DNA from: Schistosoma mansoni
Lineage: Eukaryota; Platyhelminthes; Trematoda; Strigeidida; Schistosomatidae
DNA length: 64,000 bases
Reading direction: 5' to 3'
NCBI RefSeq assembly: GCF_000237925.1
Contig: NC_031495.1
Coordinates: 65,082,939-65,146,938 of the forward strand
The position numbers and the translations under genes were made by a program. Under the pieces are notes generated by a model. The model was given only the letters and a program-made list of their open reading frames with translations. It did not search any database and had not been told where the DNA came from. Positions 33,453 to 45,249 of the stretch are shown here, piece after piece. Positions within the stretch are counted from its first letter, which is position 1. Every line of letters starts with the position of its first letter.

Positions 33453-34140
33453 GTGCAATGGCTTACCTACCTACCCCAGTTACCCCTCGTGGAGGAGCAT
33501 AGGCCACACACCAGCATTCTCCATCTAACCCTGTCCTGGGCAATCCATTCAAGTTCTTTCCAGTTGACATTCACCCTTTTTGTATCTGCTTCTATTTCCC
33601 GGCGTAATGTGTTCTTCGGCCTTCCTCTTTTCCACTTCCCTTCAGGATTCCAAGTTAGAGATTGCCCTATAATGCACATAGGTGATTTCCTCAATGTATG
33701 TTCTATCCACTTCCAACGTCTATTTCCACTTTCCCCTTTATCTGGAAGCTGGTTTGTCCTCTCCCTGAAAGTGCGGTTGCTGATAGTATCTGAAGATTGA
33801 AGATTCTCACTTTGAAATAAGTTGACAGTTGTTTTGAATTCCAAATGTTCTTCAATTGTAAGAATGCAGTCCTCCTTTTTCTAATCATCACCTTTACTAC
33901 TGCATCTGATCCTCCTTGTTTATCAATTATGCTTCCCAGGTACGTGAATGTTTCCACCTCTTCCACAGTTTCTCCATCGAGGGTGATTGGGTTGGTGTTC
34001 TCCGTGTTGTATTTGAGGATGCTGCTTTTTCCGCTGTGTATGTTGAGGCCTATTGATGCAGAGACTGCTGCTATATTTGTTGTCTTCGTCCGTATTTGTT
34101 CGTGTGTATGAGATAGGAGGGCTGGGTCATCTGCGAAGTC
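33453..34140 (-). mobile_element. SR2-type 3' part
   Basis: On the - strand it runs from an ADFADDPALLSHT motif (RT active-site region) through ITLDGETVEEVETFTYLGSI and [16 protein letters not shown] to a short tail. The frame is broken in the middle (around VRIF). Upstream (34141-34314) the frame continues into sequence that is not SR2 (CLNVFLAVYHKGTPTKYVH), which suggests a deletion junction. Confidence 0.8.
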
Positions 34141-34535
34141 AGCTTGATGACTGATTTGGCTAGGGCTCAGTGATAGTTCGCTGTTGATACACTCAATACT
34201 TTCAATCCCTTTAGGTAATCCAACAGTTTGCAGTGTATGCACATATTTTGTGGGTGTTCCCTTATGATATACCGCAAGGAAAACATTTAGGCATACTATA
34301 TTATTTAGCCGCATAGATTAATAATTGGCGTATAAAATGTACGGAGCTACCGTGATTGATAGAGGACGTTTTTGGTACTCCAGTCATTTGTCCTGTTCAT
34401 TGTGCCGAAGTGTAGGGATATTCAAGGGACATTGTATCTCATCCTAAATATCAGTATTTTCCATTAAAGGTGGTATGTAAGAATATGGAACACTCGGTGA
34501 AATGTTAACGGACATTGAGAACATAAATAGCCAGA

Positions 34536-34892
34536 TGTAGATGGGTGTCGAGTCGCGATTGACTACGATCACCACTATAATAAGATTACGTGCCAGATAT
34601 CGACTTGGATCCTTCGGTAGGCCAAAAACCAGAAGGCTGTTAATGGTCCAGATAAGATATATTTGTTGGTGATCTCATGGTATCGAAAGAATACCGAAGC
34701 GTGTCAAGGATTACAGGCAAAATGGCAGAGTGTAAAGGCGTTCGCACAAGCAAGACGGACAACGGAACGAAAAGTGCTTTTGGTACAGTTAAACAAACAA
34801 GCACAGTAGAACAATCACTGGTACAATTGGTCGTAATAATAATTGTTTCCATTACACCAATCGCGTTCTCGTCGTAAAAGTAGGTCACTACA
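34536..34892 (-). mobile_element. LTR (family 2), 357 bp
   Basis: On the - strand TGTAGTGACC to CCCATCTACA. About 88% similar by eye to 58047-58402. The right side abuts SR2 at a CCTT; the left side is unrelated DNA. A fossil of a gypsy-like element, probably old given the divergence from its partner. Confidence 0.65.
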
Positions 34893-35285
34893 CCTTTACT
34901 GTTCAGATTGTGTCCATAGGCTTCCACTGATTCCGAGAACTGCCAAGTCGTATATCCTCACTTCCGTAGCTATTTGATTGGTCTTCCCAGTCTCCCACAT
35001 TTTCCGTACATTCTCTGCACCTGTATTAATTGCTTCTGTGTTTATTAGAAGGAGCATCGGCCTCGTACCTTCCGAGGAATCTCGGCTCTCATCCTGAGGC
35101 GTCATAATTCTCCTTTCAACTCGGAGAACAGGGTTTAAATGGTTTAATTTGTTTAATCTGGTTAGGTTTTTTCGGCAACATTTTTTTCTGCGGGATGGGG
35201 TTGCCGACCCTCTACCCAACCCTCCTCTTATACCCGGGCTTGGGACCGGCAGTAACTCTCGAAGAGCTACAGGTGGGGTTGTAAT
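34893..35285 (-). mobile_element. SR2 5' end: 131-bp head plus start of coding region
   Basis: On the - strand the head unit (35285 to about 35160) runs directly into the SR2 start of coding (LNKLNHLNPVLRVERRIMTP, TRPMLLLINTEAINTGAENV, DLAVLGIS). It stops at WTQSEQ where the LTR begins. This is the evidence that the 131-bp unit is the SR2 5' end. The copy lies 360 bp upstream of TATDN1. Confidence 0.8.
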
Positions 35286-35644
35286 CTGTTGATTCTTTTA
35301 GATAATTGGTGTCTGAAATAAATCAGGGCATCCAAAAAATTACCTGAGTTCTCACTTATCATTACAGATACTTCATTGTGGGTTTCTGTGATATTTCTGG
35401 TATTGTTCATATGTACCATATACTCCTGTAGATTATTTGAATATAGGTGTGGTTTTTGCCAGGTTGACCTTGAATTAAATCCAACCTCTCACCTAGAATT
35501 TACTGGACTTCATTATGAGGACTGTTTAATGTAATGTTTTTCACCAAATGTCTAATAGCGTTTAAGTAATCATTTCCAGATTTATGTTTTTTAAACTACA
35601 AATCGCAGTTTTCAAACGGTCTAATACTGATTGTCCATATTTCG

Positions 35645-38600
35645 ATGAGACGGCTTGTTGATATCGGTGCTAATCTTACTGACAAAGTCTTCACGGGCGT
35701 ATATCGTGGCGTACTTCAGCATGAAAATGATTATCACAATGTTTTATGTCGAGCCAGGAAATGTGGTGTGGAGAAAATAATTATAACTGGAGGTTAGATT
35801 AGGTGATGTTTCCGATCAACTCAAACTAGGTTCACTCACTGATAGTGCTGAAGCTATATCCCTATGTGAATCTGATAAGGACCTCTTTTGTACAGTTGGA
35901 TGTCATCCTACAAGATGTTTGGAGTTCAACGAGGATCCCGATAACTACCTGAATAAACTGGAAAACTTAATTCTCACGACGAAAAAAGTAGTAGCTGTTG
36001 GTGAATGTGGTCTCGATTATGACCGGTAGTTACAAATGCCTTCTTATTTCAACTTACAGTGAAGAGTTTTGCCCAAAAGATATCCAGAAAGAATATTTTG
36101 ACACCCAACTTAAGTTGGCTAGTGATGTTAATCTACCTCTGTTTTTGCATTGTCGAGCTGCACATGAAGATTTTCTGAAAATGATCAAAGATGCTGAACA
36201 TAAATATTTTCAAAACAAGCCTTTTCGAGGTGTTGTACATTCATTTGACGGTACAGACGAAATGGTCAAATGTTTCACTGATATGGGATTGTATATTGGT
36301 GTCAACGGTTGCAGTCTGAAGAACCAAAGTAATTTGGAAGTAAGATGCCAAAATATGTATCAGATAGGACTTCATTTGCTTACTAATATTATCATTATTA
36401 TATATATTATTGTTATTATTATTATTATTTAAATACAAACATTGGTACAAGGAGGCGCCAAATAGATATGCTCCACATAAATCACTCGATTTTTGTGGGT
36501 GCTGTGATACTGCACAGGTGCCCAGACTGAAGCAGGTGGTTTTCCTAGGGGGCCACACCCGGAGCCTTTAACCTGAAGGTCTGATCCACAAGGCAGTGCA
36601 GTATCATGAGGAGATGCAGTTCAATGGTAGCCGGTGACCAACGATTGATTCATACGCCATTTGTTCTCCCAGGATCCTGGAGCCCATGTGTACCATTGGT
36701 TTGGAATCAGGGTTTTGCAAATCCCCCAGGTGGACATTCGCTGCTCGTCCTCTCAATTTCGTAGATAACACTGCGGCCACAATATGGCAGTGAGTAGGAC
36801 TTCCGTCGCAGAGGCTATATACGCGTGGTCATGTGAGAGCATTTGGAGAGGGAGAGCGGACTCTCCCCACTCTCGTCCGTACCAGGACATTTAGGGGCTC
36901 TCGACCAAATTCTTACTATTCGTCAGGTTTTAGAACACAGTCATGCATATCGGCGTCAGACAATGATAGTTTTTCTTGACTTGAAAGCAGCTTTTGACTC
37001 TGTAGACCGAGAGGTTCTGTGGCAGTGTCTGTCATTGAAAGGTGTACCTCAGAAGTACATAAACCTTGTGAAGGCTCTTCACTTGAACACTACCAGTCGA
37101 GTCGGAGCTTATGGAGAACTGTCATATGATTTTACAACCTCAAGTGGTGTCCGACAAGGTTGTCCACTATCTCCATTTTTGCTTAACTTCATCATAAACC
37201 TACTGCTGGAAATAACACTCTCTTCGACTGAATTTTCAGGAATTGATCTCCTACCATGAGGTCCACTTATCGACTTAGAATAAAAGATGACAGTCCTGCT
37301 TAGTGAAGACACTGATAATATGCAGTCTTTAGTAGCACTGAGCAACAATACAAGGTTGTTGGGGATGCGTTTCTCCTCCTCTAAATGCAAATTGTTGCTT
37401 CAGGACTTGCCTGCATCAACACCTGAACTAAGAATAGGGATTGAAGTAGTCGAACGCGTCGACGACTTCACTTATCCTGGAAGTCTGATCAGCCCGAGTT
37501 AGGGGCTGCCAAACCAAAACGTGGCATCAGTCCTCGAAGCCACTAACTTCTAATCTGAGCCATGTTGGTAAATGCAGACTAACTGCTTAGGGTCCGCGTG
37601 ACTATCGTAACCAATGGTTGGAGACTGTGGGTGACATGACTCAGAAGCGATCAAAATGGCGCAGGTTTATACACCCTTTGTCTGCCCTTAAACCGTGATA
37701 TTAAATTTGCTTTATATCTTTCTACGGACTGTTTCCTTCCTATATTATATCTTTATATGCGTTCTTCTACATATTACTACCATTGAAGTGACTACTTCTA
37801 TGAATTCGGTGTTCATCTCGTTGTGCTAGTGAGGTATGGCAACTTGGACCGATGCATATATGTACTTGGTCCTGCGTTGTACCTGACTGTCTTACTGAAC
37901 AGTAATTGTAGGATAAACCATGTATTGCCGATCTCCCGAGCCTCCTACCCGTTTTTTTTGATGACCTAGTTACTATAGATGTTTATATTTAGGATATTTA
38001 CTTGCTTGATATTAAATTGTTTATTTTTTACTGTCGCAAATCGGATTATCCCCGTCTCAAAGTTCAAGTGTACTGTTTGGTAAGATCATTCTAAGTTTTA
38101 ATTCTAGGCTGTTCGTAGCCAATGAAAAGCTACAAAATAAAATAAATTCAATTCTGCCAACAACCGATCGCATTAATACTTTTCACTCTTAGTATTTGAT
38201 GAACATAAGCCATCTTTTACTTCACGAACTCAATTGCAGTCACATGTTGGGCGCCGTCAGCAGTTAATAATGTCATTTTGAAAAACTGGGTAATTGATAT
38301 GCTTACTACAAAACCGGTTAACTCTAAGACGAACTAAATGGTCTCAAGGTTATACTCTGCCTACGAATCGCTGATAAGACTATTGTGGAAGGTCTCTTAC
38401 TTTCCAGTAACCTAGCAAACAATAAAGTGTTAACTATCTTCATATCTTCATATTTTAAATTTCTTCTCTTTGCAGGTTGTGCAGAAAATTCCACTTGATC
38501 GGCTTTTATTAGAAACAGATGCTCCTTGGTGTGATATTAGAAGAACTCATGCAGGTAATATAGATCTGATCTCATTTTTTCCCGTCCTAGGATATCATTT

Positions 38601-38790
38601 TGTTAAGACACATCACACTTATCGTAAGCATAATTCATGGGATGAATCCCACATGGTCAAAGGACGCAATGAACCCGCTAACCTTGTTCAAGTTCTAGAA
38701 GTTGTTTCTGCTGTGAAAGGAGTAAGCGAAGAAGAACTAGCTGAAGTAACATATCGAAATTCAATTGATTTATTTTCGTTGACAATATAA
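35645..38790 (+). CDS. TATDN1: TatD-family deoxyribonuclease TATDN1, five exons
   Basis: Exons: 35645-35792, 35830-36025, 36060-36339, 38476-38554 and 38591-38790. Phases agree and give 300 aa (human TATDN1 is 297). TatD proteins are metal-dependent DNases/3'-5' exonucleases with a TIM-barrel fold, linked to DNA fragmentation and repair. Visible motifs: N-terminal LVDIGANLTD (residues 4-13), TVGCHPTRC (about 71-79), VVAVGECGLDYDR (about 102-114) with the catalytic Glu, FLHCR (metal His), VVHSFDGT (metal His), ETDAPWC (metal Asp) and KGRNEP near the end. All expected ligand positions are present, so it looks functional. Introns are 37, 34, 2136 and 36 bp with GT-AG ends. The long one carries a family A repeat and a LINE fragment. 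An AATAAA follows at 38926. The start ATG matches the family N-terminus. Confidence 0.95.
36376..36430 (+). repeat. (ATT)n-type microsatellite in TATDN1 intron 3
   Basis: Interrupted ATT/TAT repeats directly before the family A repeat copy. Confidence 0.85.
36435..36897 (-). repeat. Repeat family A, copy 4, inside TATDN1 intron
   Basis: Antisense copy of the 3240-3752 repeat, with a small deletion in the middle. Its outer edge (ggacatttaggggctc) abuts a LINE fragment in the opposite orientation. Confidence 0.8.
36898..37700 (+). pseudogene. LINE reverse-transcriptase fragment, second non-LTR family
   Basis: Encodes RT motifs LDQILTIRQVLEHSHAYRRQ, TMIVFLDLKAAFDSVDREVL (motif A) and SSGVRQGCPLSPFLLNF (motif B). 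A stop follows at 37258, then a shifted piece (LLQDLPASTPELRIG) and a decayed C-terminus (GPRDYRNQW-like) to about 37700. It differs from both SR2 and the CR1 elements here. Dead fragment within TATDN1 intron 3, in the same orientation as the gene. Confidence 0.75.
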
Positions 38791-40800
38791 AGCTTTGTAA
38801 AAATTAAATTCTTAGTAAGAAGATCCAGTTTTGATAGACATCAGCATTTTTAGCTATGCGACAAACGTTCCTGCGTGCTTCTGGGTTGCTAAAAGTACTT
38901 ACATAGTTGTGTTAGTGCTGATCAAAATAAAAGGAAAAAAATGGACTTAAGTTTTTGCAAAAATGTTTTAAAACAAGCTGATAGGCAGCTTTGAAATATG
39001 CCTGGCTTATTCAATTCCACAGACCAGTCACCTAGCATTCATTAAAGACTAACATCTATAATTTTCGAATATATATCACAAAGGTGTACAGATTGGGAAT
39101 TACAGTTTGTCTTTCTACTCCTAAATTGCCAACTTTTCGTAAAATTAAGATAAAAGCAATAGCTTTGATGCAGTGTGACCTACCATTAGGGATAACCGAA
39201 TTTTTAAAATCGGTATCCGTAGTGTTCAACACTTAGTGTTTGTGATTCTCCTTTAATTCATAGTTATATTTTGTAATTTTTTACATCTAAATATATTTCA
39301 CAATCAATCTCATATATAGTGACCTTCATTCTATTAGAACTCCCCATCTTGTAGTTGTGACTTTAAAATTTAGTATATCATATGTCAGTCTGGACTTCAT
39401 TTATTTATTCGTGAATAATATGTTTTGCATATCATAAACTCCACTCATTATATACACTCATGGTGAACTACAAAACGCGTTCGTCATACTAATTATTTCA
39501 AGTATGTACAGCTCCTAAAAATGAAATCGTCAAAAAGGAAATTACAACTTCCTCGTTGAAATATTTGCCTTCATCATTGGCACTTAGCTTGACAATTTGA
39601 TCGAAAACGACTGACCATAAATGACATTTAACCAGTATCTCGTTATATCGGAAGATTTACCTGTCTAATTCTGATGAGTGTGTAACTGGACTTGATAATA
39701 CACAAGTTTAATCATTGATAAACTTTTGAAAAACTAAAGGCGCAACTGTAGCAAATCCTGATGTTTATTTCGCGACGATTGTTTGCACATTACTGAACCT
39801 ATTAAAAGCTAATGGATGCATCGCTTCGAAAAATTTTCTCCATTTTTCAGACATAACGCTTCTAATAGAGATTTAGTAACCTCATTTTTCATTGCTACGC
39901 TAATCCATTACAGTTTGGACAAACACAGGATCAGACAATTAGATGTCATTTTTATCCTACTAATAACTATATGATTCTTTCTTATACTTAATTATAACCT
40001 ATAGTTGTACATTTTTTAGATGAGTGCCTGTCCATTTATTGCTTTAAATATATAACTACATAACTTGAGTCGATAATTAACGTGGTAATTGGTTTCCTGA
40101 TCAATCTAAATATCGCACAATTTAGCTGCGAATTAGGGCCCACATACCACACAATTCATTGGCATTCTCCGTTTTTTTACTAATAGTTTGTGTGCGTATT
40201 AACATTCGCAAAATAAAAATATGATCCCAAACAGTTCGCGTTGTTGTTTCAACTTATTGCAAAATAGGATGTCTGAGAAGACAAGCACAATTAAGTGAGA
40301 TCAGTAATCGGAGTCAGATAAAGGTTTGTATGACGATTATTTCAAAGAAAACTTCTATCTGAAGTCAGCAGAATGGTCAAGTAAGGTTGCTTGAATGTAT
40401 CTATCCTCCTCAACATTTAATATTTAAAAGCAGCTGTAAATAGAGTTTGGTGACTGCTCATTCGCTCTAGGTAAAAAACGTAAACGTTGTACCACCTTGT
40501 GCAGTAATCTGTTGGTTATCGTTTCCACATGTAATTAAGCTATAGCACCTTCTGCCTCTACTCTCTTTACTAATCGTGAATAGCAGCCGCCGAAGCAAGT
40601 CTGTCAGCATCAATAAGTGGAAGAAACCCTTGGTTTTCGGGCCGCCTAATTAATATTTCAGTCGATTTTAAGTCTGTTAATTAGTCGCACGTTGAAACCA
40701 AATTACTATGGTCCTCAGGTTAGTTATCTTACAGGTATGCTTAGGTTTTAGTTTAACTCCGAAGTAGTTCTTATGCATGAATAGTTTTTATGTTCTACAG
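38791..40800. other. TATDN1 3' UTR and intergenic DNA, no gene seen
   Basis: The TATDN1 3' UTR with AATAAA at 38926-38931, then AT-rich DNA without long frames or recognised repeats. It could hold upstream exons of the candidate exon at 40801. Confidence 0.5.
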
Positions 40801-40987
40801 AAGAGCCCCTAAAGTAGCCGCCTACTTCCAGGTTCTTTCTTTGATAAACAATGAAAGACAAGTCCTCGATTTGCAAAAATCTGAGAATACTGTGTCCGGT
40901 GCTCGTGTGAACTACAGTTCAGACGATTTCCAGCAATTTTTGGATCGGAAGCTTAGAATTTCGCTTGAACCTGTATTTGTACATTAA
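40801..40987 (+). CDS. Unidentified probable terminal exon
   Basis: A pyrimidine-rich acceptor (ttttatgttctacag) ends at 40800 and is followed by an open frame to the TAA at 40985. It encodes RAPKVAAYFQVLSLINNERQ, then VLDLQKSENTVSGARVNYSS, then DDFQQFLDRKLRISLEP. The composition is protein-like and unlike the repeat families here. I do not recognise the protein and found no convincing upstream exon between TATDN1 and this point. It would be convergent with MRPL32. If translation began at the upstream ATG (40790) it would be a 65-aa protein. Confidence 0.35.
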
Positions 40988-41464
40988 AGTAACTGATTAT
41001 CATGACTGTCGAACCTTTTGGAGCAGATTTGAGGTGTGAACACTAGCGAGGCTGAGGTGTGACTAATTATTTAAAATCTGTCTAGGGATTTAAGTTAATG
41101 TGCTCACATTTGAGCATTGCGAACCTCCACTGTAACAACCAGAACTAGAATGCCAACTATTGCAGTGTAAGTCCAAACCCTGTTTCAGTTCGGACAGCAG
41201 AATGCCATCATTAACCCTTACATAAGGCCGACTACAGGGATTATACTTGACTACTCACATGTGTTTTGCAATATTACGCTGAAACGTTAAAGCACATAAA
41301 TCAAATGATCACTCATATTCAAAGCTTACGATAGTTGCACAAAAGGCTACTGACTGTATTTAAACTTAATACTCCATACTCCTCCTATCCCTGTATCAAC
41401 ATATTATAACAGATCAGTTAACCGCTGGATGGTGCACAGACGCGGTAATAGGTGACGCCAAATT

Positions 41465-41575
41465 GGGTAAAGAAAGTTCAGTATTTTGGCTAGCAATGGG
41501 ATCCACAGAGCGCATCTCATCCTATATCTCAACAGACCATGATCAAATGCAGATCTGGATATCGACTACGAATAA
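41465..41575 (-). mobile_element. Smalpha-type SINE, strongly degraded
   Basis: Antisense Smalpha order (ggctagcaatgggatccac, gcgcatctcatcctat, ctcaacag, gatcaaatgcagatctgg). No intact ribozyme core. Confidence 0.55.
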
Positions 41576-41923
41576 ATAGAAACTAGTATTGTTTCTGAGA
41601 AGTAATATGTTATTGATAAACTAGATCTACCCTAAGGTAGTAAAGCATTTTGCCCAGAAATAAGTATATATCTTAGAAATTAAATATCACTAAGTGATTC
41701 CATCACCATAATATTCAATTGACTTCAGCACTGTGTGCCGAATCGACGTCATATAAAATTTCAATAAGCATAAAAACTAATACTGGGTAATTGAAGAAGG
41801 TAAATCTGACTGAGATGTTTAGATAGTGTATAAGGTAACAGTACAAATAATAGGAGGTATGATTGTGTATTTATAAACTGTCATCTAGGAGCTCATAAAA
41901 CAATGAATTAATGTACAATAGCG

Positions 41924-44900
41924 TTATGAATTCTCACCACCCGGAGGTTTTGTTTCTTGTAGAATGGATGGGAACCACGAAGGTCTAGATCCAGGGACTT
42001 TGACTTCGGCATTGTTAACGGATGCGTTAGTGCCGTTGTCATCATTATAAACAAATTTCACTTCGCGATCACTTGGAAGTTGACCATTGATAAGGGAACG
42101 TAAAAAGTTAGTCTCCTCACGTACTTTACTGTAACAGTTGGCTAAAACGTCAAGTCAAAAACAAGATGAAGATGGCATTATTTTACTTCTCGTTAAAGAT
42201 TTTTAAAGGAGTAGAAAACTGACCTAATGAATGTAAATGGGGACCGATCCTGGTGTTATACATCATTTGAAGCGACGTAATATATATTTTATGCTACATG
42301 TCCTAACTAAATCGCTTTTAGTTAACAGTAGTCTTCTCAATGCTGTCCAGAAGGACAATGAAAGCTTCATGACAAAGCAATCCGGTTTAGAGAAAACCCA
42401 GTGATTTCTTCACCATTTCAAAACCTATCTTCACTAATACTTTGAAAGATATTAAGAAGAACTCATACATGCTGATCTTAAGGTTTTTAGTTATTGGTAG
42501 AGTTTGTTGGCAGAACATTGAATCTCCTTTTAGGAGTAACTTTCTGAAGATCAGTTATTCACCAAATTGTACTCACGTGGGTGTATTTGGTTGGGTACAA
42601 AAGCGAAACATTTGCTAGGTTAATCCATGCTCCCTTCAAAAATAGATACACCAAATTCTAAACAATGATCCAAAAAGCTAATGAAACAAATCGATGCACT
42701 TACTCTTATTTATTTAGAAATGATATTAAACACCGTAAGTAGTATGTGCTTGGCAGTTGTCTAAAATCAGCGAGTATTTGCTCTCTGATCAACACTCACA
42801 GATATCTGGGGAGTTTCTGGCTAGTCAAATACAAGTATAATGCGAAACTGAAGCTGCTCAAAGGAAAATCTATTTAGTCGCCGAAATGGTTCGGTACAAT
42901 CCCAGGTATTGGAAGTTAAAATAGATAGTAAAATTGGTTTTGATGAGAATATTTTCATTAAACCTGTATTGGGCTCAAACCGATAGTTGGTAACTTCATA
43001 CGCTAATGCTATGATATATTCTGAACGACACTTGAAATTAACCTAACGGAATTTGGCAAGTTAGCAGTCTATACAATGGTTTATCTCTTTAACATGAAGG
43101 TGACATTTGTTTTCATCAATTTAGACAATACTGAAACTATTCTAGATCGGTACGTCGTTTGAGAACAAAAAATTAATTTCCTGGTTTATTAGACTAATTA
43201 TTTGAATTAATTCAATGCTAATGAGTCACAGTTCAACGCATGCTATAAATGATTCTCGCTTTTAAAACAAATAGTATGCTACACAATAATAAAGCTATCC
43301 TGTACCAAGCCCCTAACTTGGAATAAAAGTTGATCAGTTTACGGTAAATTTTAGGACAGTTCATCAAAAGTTTTGAGAAAACACAACCAAAATTTCCCAA
43401 AGCTGAGATCTTACTCAAAATAATCGCTCAATTCACCCAAACTTTTCATCAGAAAAATTTTATGAATTGCTAACTGAAATCCCAAAATTCTTGCTGGTTT
43501 TGGGTTTCCTCCCAGAATTTACCCAAAATTCTTCCAGGTCCATAATTCTTGAGAATCGTTTTTACTGACTTCACAAACATCCTGATTTTTTTACATCNNN
43601 NNNNNNNNNNNNNNNNNNNNNNNNNNNNNNNNNNNNNNNNNNNNNNNNNNNNNNNNNNNNNNNNNNNNNNNNNNNNNNNNNNNNNNNNNNNNNNNNNNNN
43701 NNNNNNNNNNNNNNNNNNNNNNNNNNNNNNNNNNNNNNNNNNNNNNNNNNNNNNNNNNNNNNNNNNNNNNNNNNNNNNNNNNNNNNNNNNNNNNNNNATC
43801 GCATAATCGGCACTAATAATCTGAACAGGAGCTACAGTGAGACTATAATTTGTGGACTAACCAATCACGTATAAGATAATAGGTCATCGATTTTGGCCCC
43901 GAATTCACTCATCAATCTTTTTGGCATTATAGCTGATGTCAGTTCGTGATGAAAACCCTAAATGTAATTCTTAATCCTAACCGTCAACTGTAAATCATAA
44001 TTCCAATTCTTCACACTGGTTTTATAGCCTTCATTTGGTCCTAGTTATTAGGCGAACACTGAAGGTTGTCCATAAATCATGGTCTGATCGAAACTACGTC
44101 TTATTAACTTCGATCTGTATAAAGGCCTATTTGTTCACCCTCGTTACTACGATAAAAAAAACTCAGCCAGTAACAACGTAGAACGTGGCTTAAAACCGTT
44201 TTCAGCTGCGCAAGTGCATCCATTTCTTGCTCTCCCACGAATTCCCAATGAGGAATAGCAAATTAAACCGATGTTTATACGTATACGTTCTACGTTGTGA
44301 ATGACTGAACTCTTACCGTAGTAACCACGGTGAACAATTGGGTTTTTACACAAATCGAAGTTAATAAGAAACGTAGTTTATGTTCAGATTATTAGTGCCG
44401 ATTATGCGATATTATGGGTAAAAGTCCGTGGACTCGTTTATAGATTTCTATTTGATGTAAAAAAAATCAGGATGTTTGTGAAGTCAGTAAAAACGATTCT
44501 CAAGAATTATGGACCTGGAAGAATTTTGGGTAAATTCTGGGAGGAAACCCAAAACCAGTAAGAATTTTGGGATTTCAGTTAGCAATTCATAAAATTTTTC
44601 TGATGAAAAGTTTGGGTGAATTGAGCGATTATTTTGAGTAAGATCTCAGCTTTGGGAAATTTTGGTTGTGTTTTCTCAAAACTTTTGATGAACTGTCCTA
44701 AAATTTACCGTAAACTGATCAATTCTTATCCCAAGTTAGGAGTCCAGTAGCAACTAGGAATCACGCTTACTACCCCAGAATGCCATGTTTGAATATAGGC
44801 GAATTTGATTATGCAAGACAATTAAATTTTTAAGGTACTGAAAATAATAACAACCCATCATACAACTTACTACATAGAAAATTTCGAGGGTTTAAATGTC

Positions 44901-45228
44901 CACAGAATTTACAGGGTGTTAGATCGTCTCTAGGTTTGTAATCGCCGGATCTCACTACGAATCTTAGGTAAAACGAAAAAGAAAACCTACAGGATAGAAA
45001 TTTTCGTATGCGCCGTTGTTCTGCGGTCCTACGTTTTTTAGGCACGGCGAAGAAAATTGAGTCTTCCCACAACTTAAGTGGTCCAAAAAAGGGTGAAGGG
45101 TACAACACTGCCACATCTGTAGATAAAACTAGAGGATTAACTAAGTGTGTTATATGAAGATGAATAGATTTACCTCGACCAAAGAAATCTAAAAAAACCG
45201 ACCTCAGCACATGGTAAATTGGAGTCAT
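41924..45228 (-). CDS. MRPL32: Mitochondrial ribosomal protein L32 (bL32m), three exons
   Basis: Exons on the - strand: 45228-44991, 44954-44871 and 42141-41924, with GT-AG introns of 36 and 2729 bp. Total 540 bp, 179 aa (human 188). A structural protein of the mitochondrial large ribosomal subunit. Residues 1-60 are a variable presequence; in yeast and mouse this region is removed by the m-AAA protease. Then comes the family signature DSIFFAVPKKRRTAEQRRIR (about 56-75). The zinc site is C94-KF-C97 and C107-TN-C110, and the second pair is completed only by splicing to the last exon. The C-terminus has YSKVREETNFLRSLI and ends RPSWFPS, as in animal homologues (RPSWF). The start ATG at 45228 is the first one compatible with the family length; a LINE end lies a few tens of bases upstream. 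The 36-bp intron is in frame and stop-free, so retention would add 12 residues. Confidence 0.93.
42335..42425. repeat. Degraded relative of the 19677-19807 hairpin repeat
   Basis: Shares gtccagaaggacaatgaaa and the surrounding order, but the long arms have decayed. It lies inside the upper part of MRPL32 intron 2 (gene on the other strand). Confidence 0.5.
43308..44742. repeat. Long foldback palindrome inside MRPL32 intron 2
   Basis: 43308-43827 pairs with 44382-44742, and 44094-44196 pairs with 44275-44378, leaving a 78-bp loop (44197-44274). A family B repeat (about 43829-44091) interrupts the left arm. The 200-N gap lies in the left arm where the right arm has only about 43 bp. Arms are nearly identical over more than 300 bp, so the structure is young or homogenised. 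It looks like a foldback element; no transposase is present. Confidence 0.8.
43829..44091 (-). repeat. Repeat family B, copy 2
   Basis: Reverse complement of 22441-22745, lacking from the other palindrome arm, and therefore a later insertion. Confidence 0.65.
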
Positions 45229-45249
45229 GACCTTGAGCGTCAATAATGC

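Noticed and set aside
43549-43813. Open frames on both strands over the second N gap
   Set aside because: Artefact of the Ns.
44830-44870. MRPL32 second exon ending with LYDGLLLFSVP
   Set aside because: Reading through the GTAAGT at 44870 loses a zinc cysteine and stops early. Splicing to 42141 restores CTNC and a full family C-terminus.
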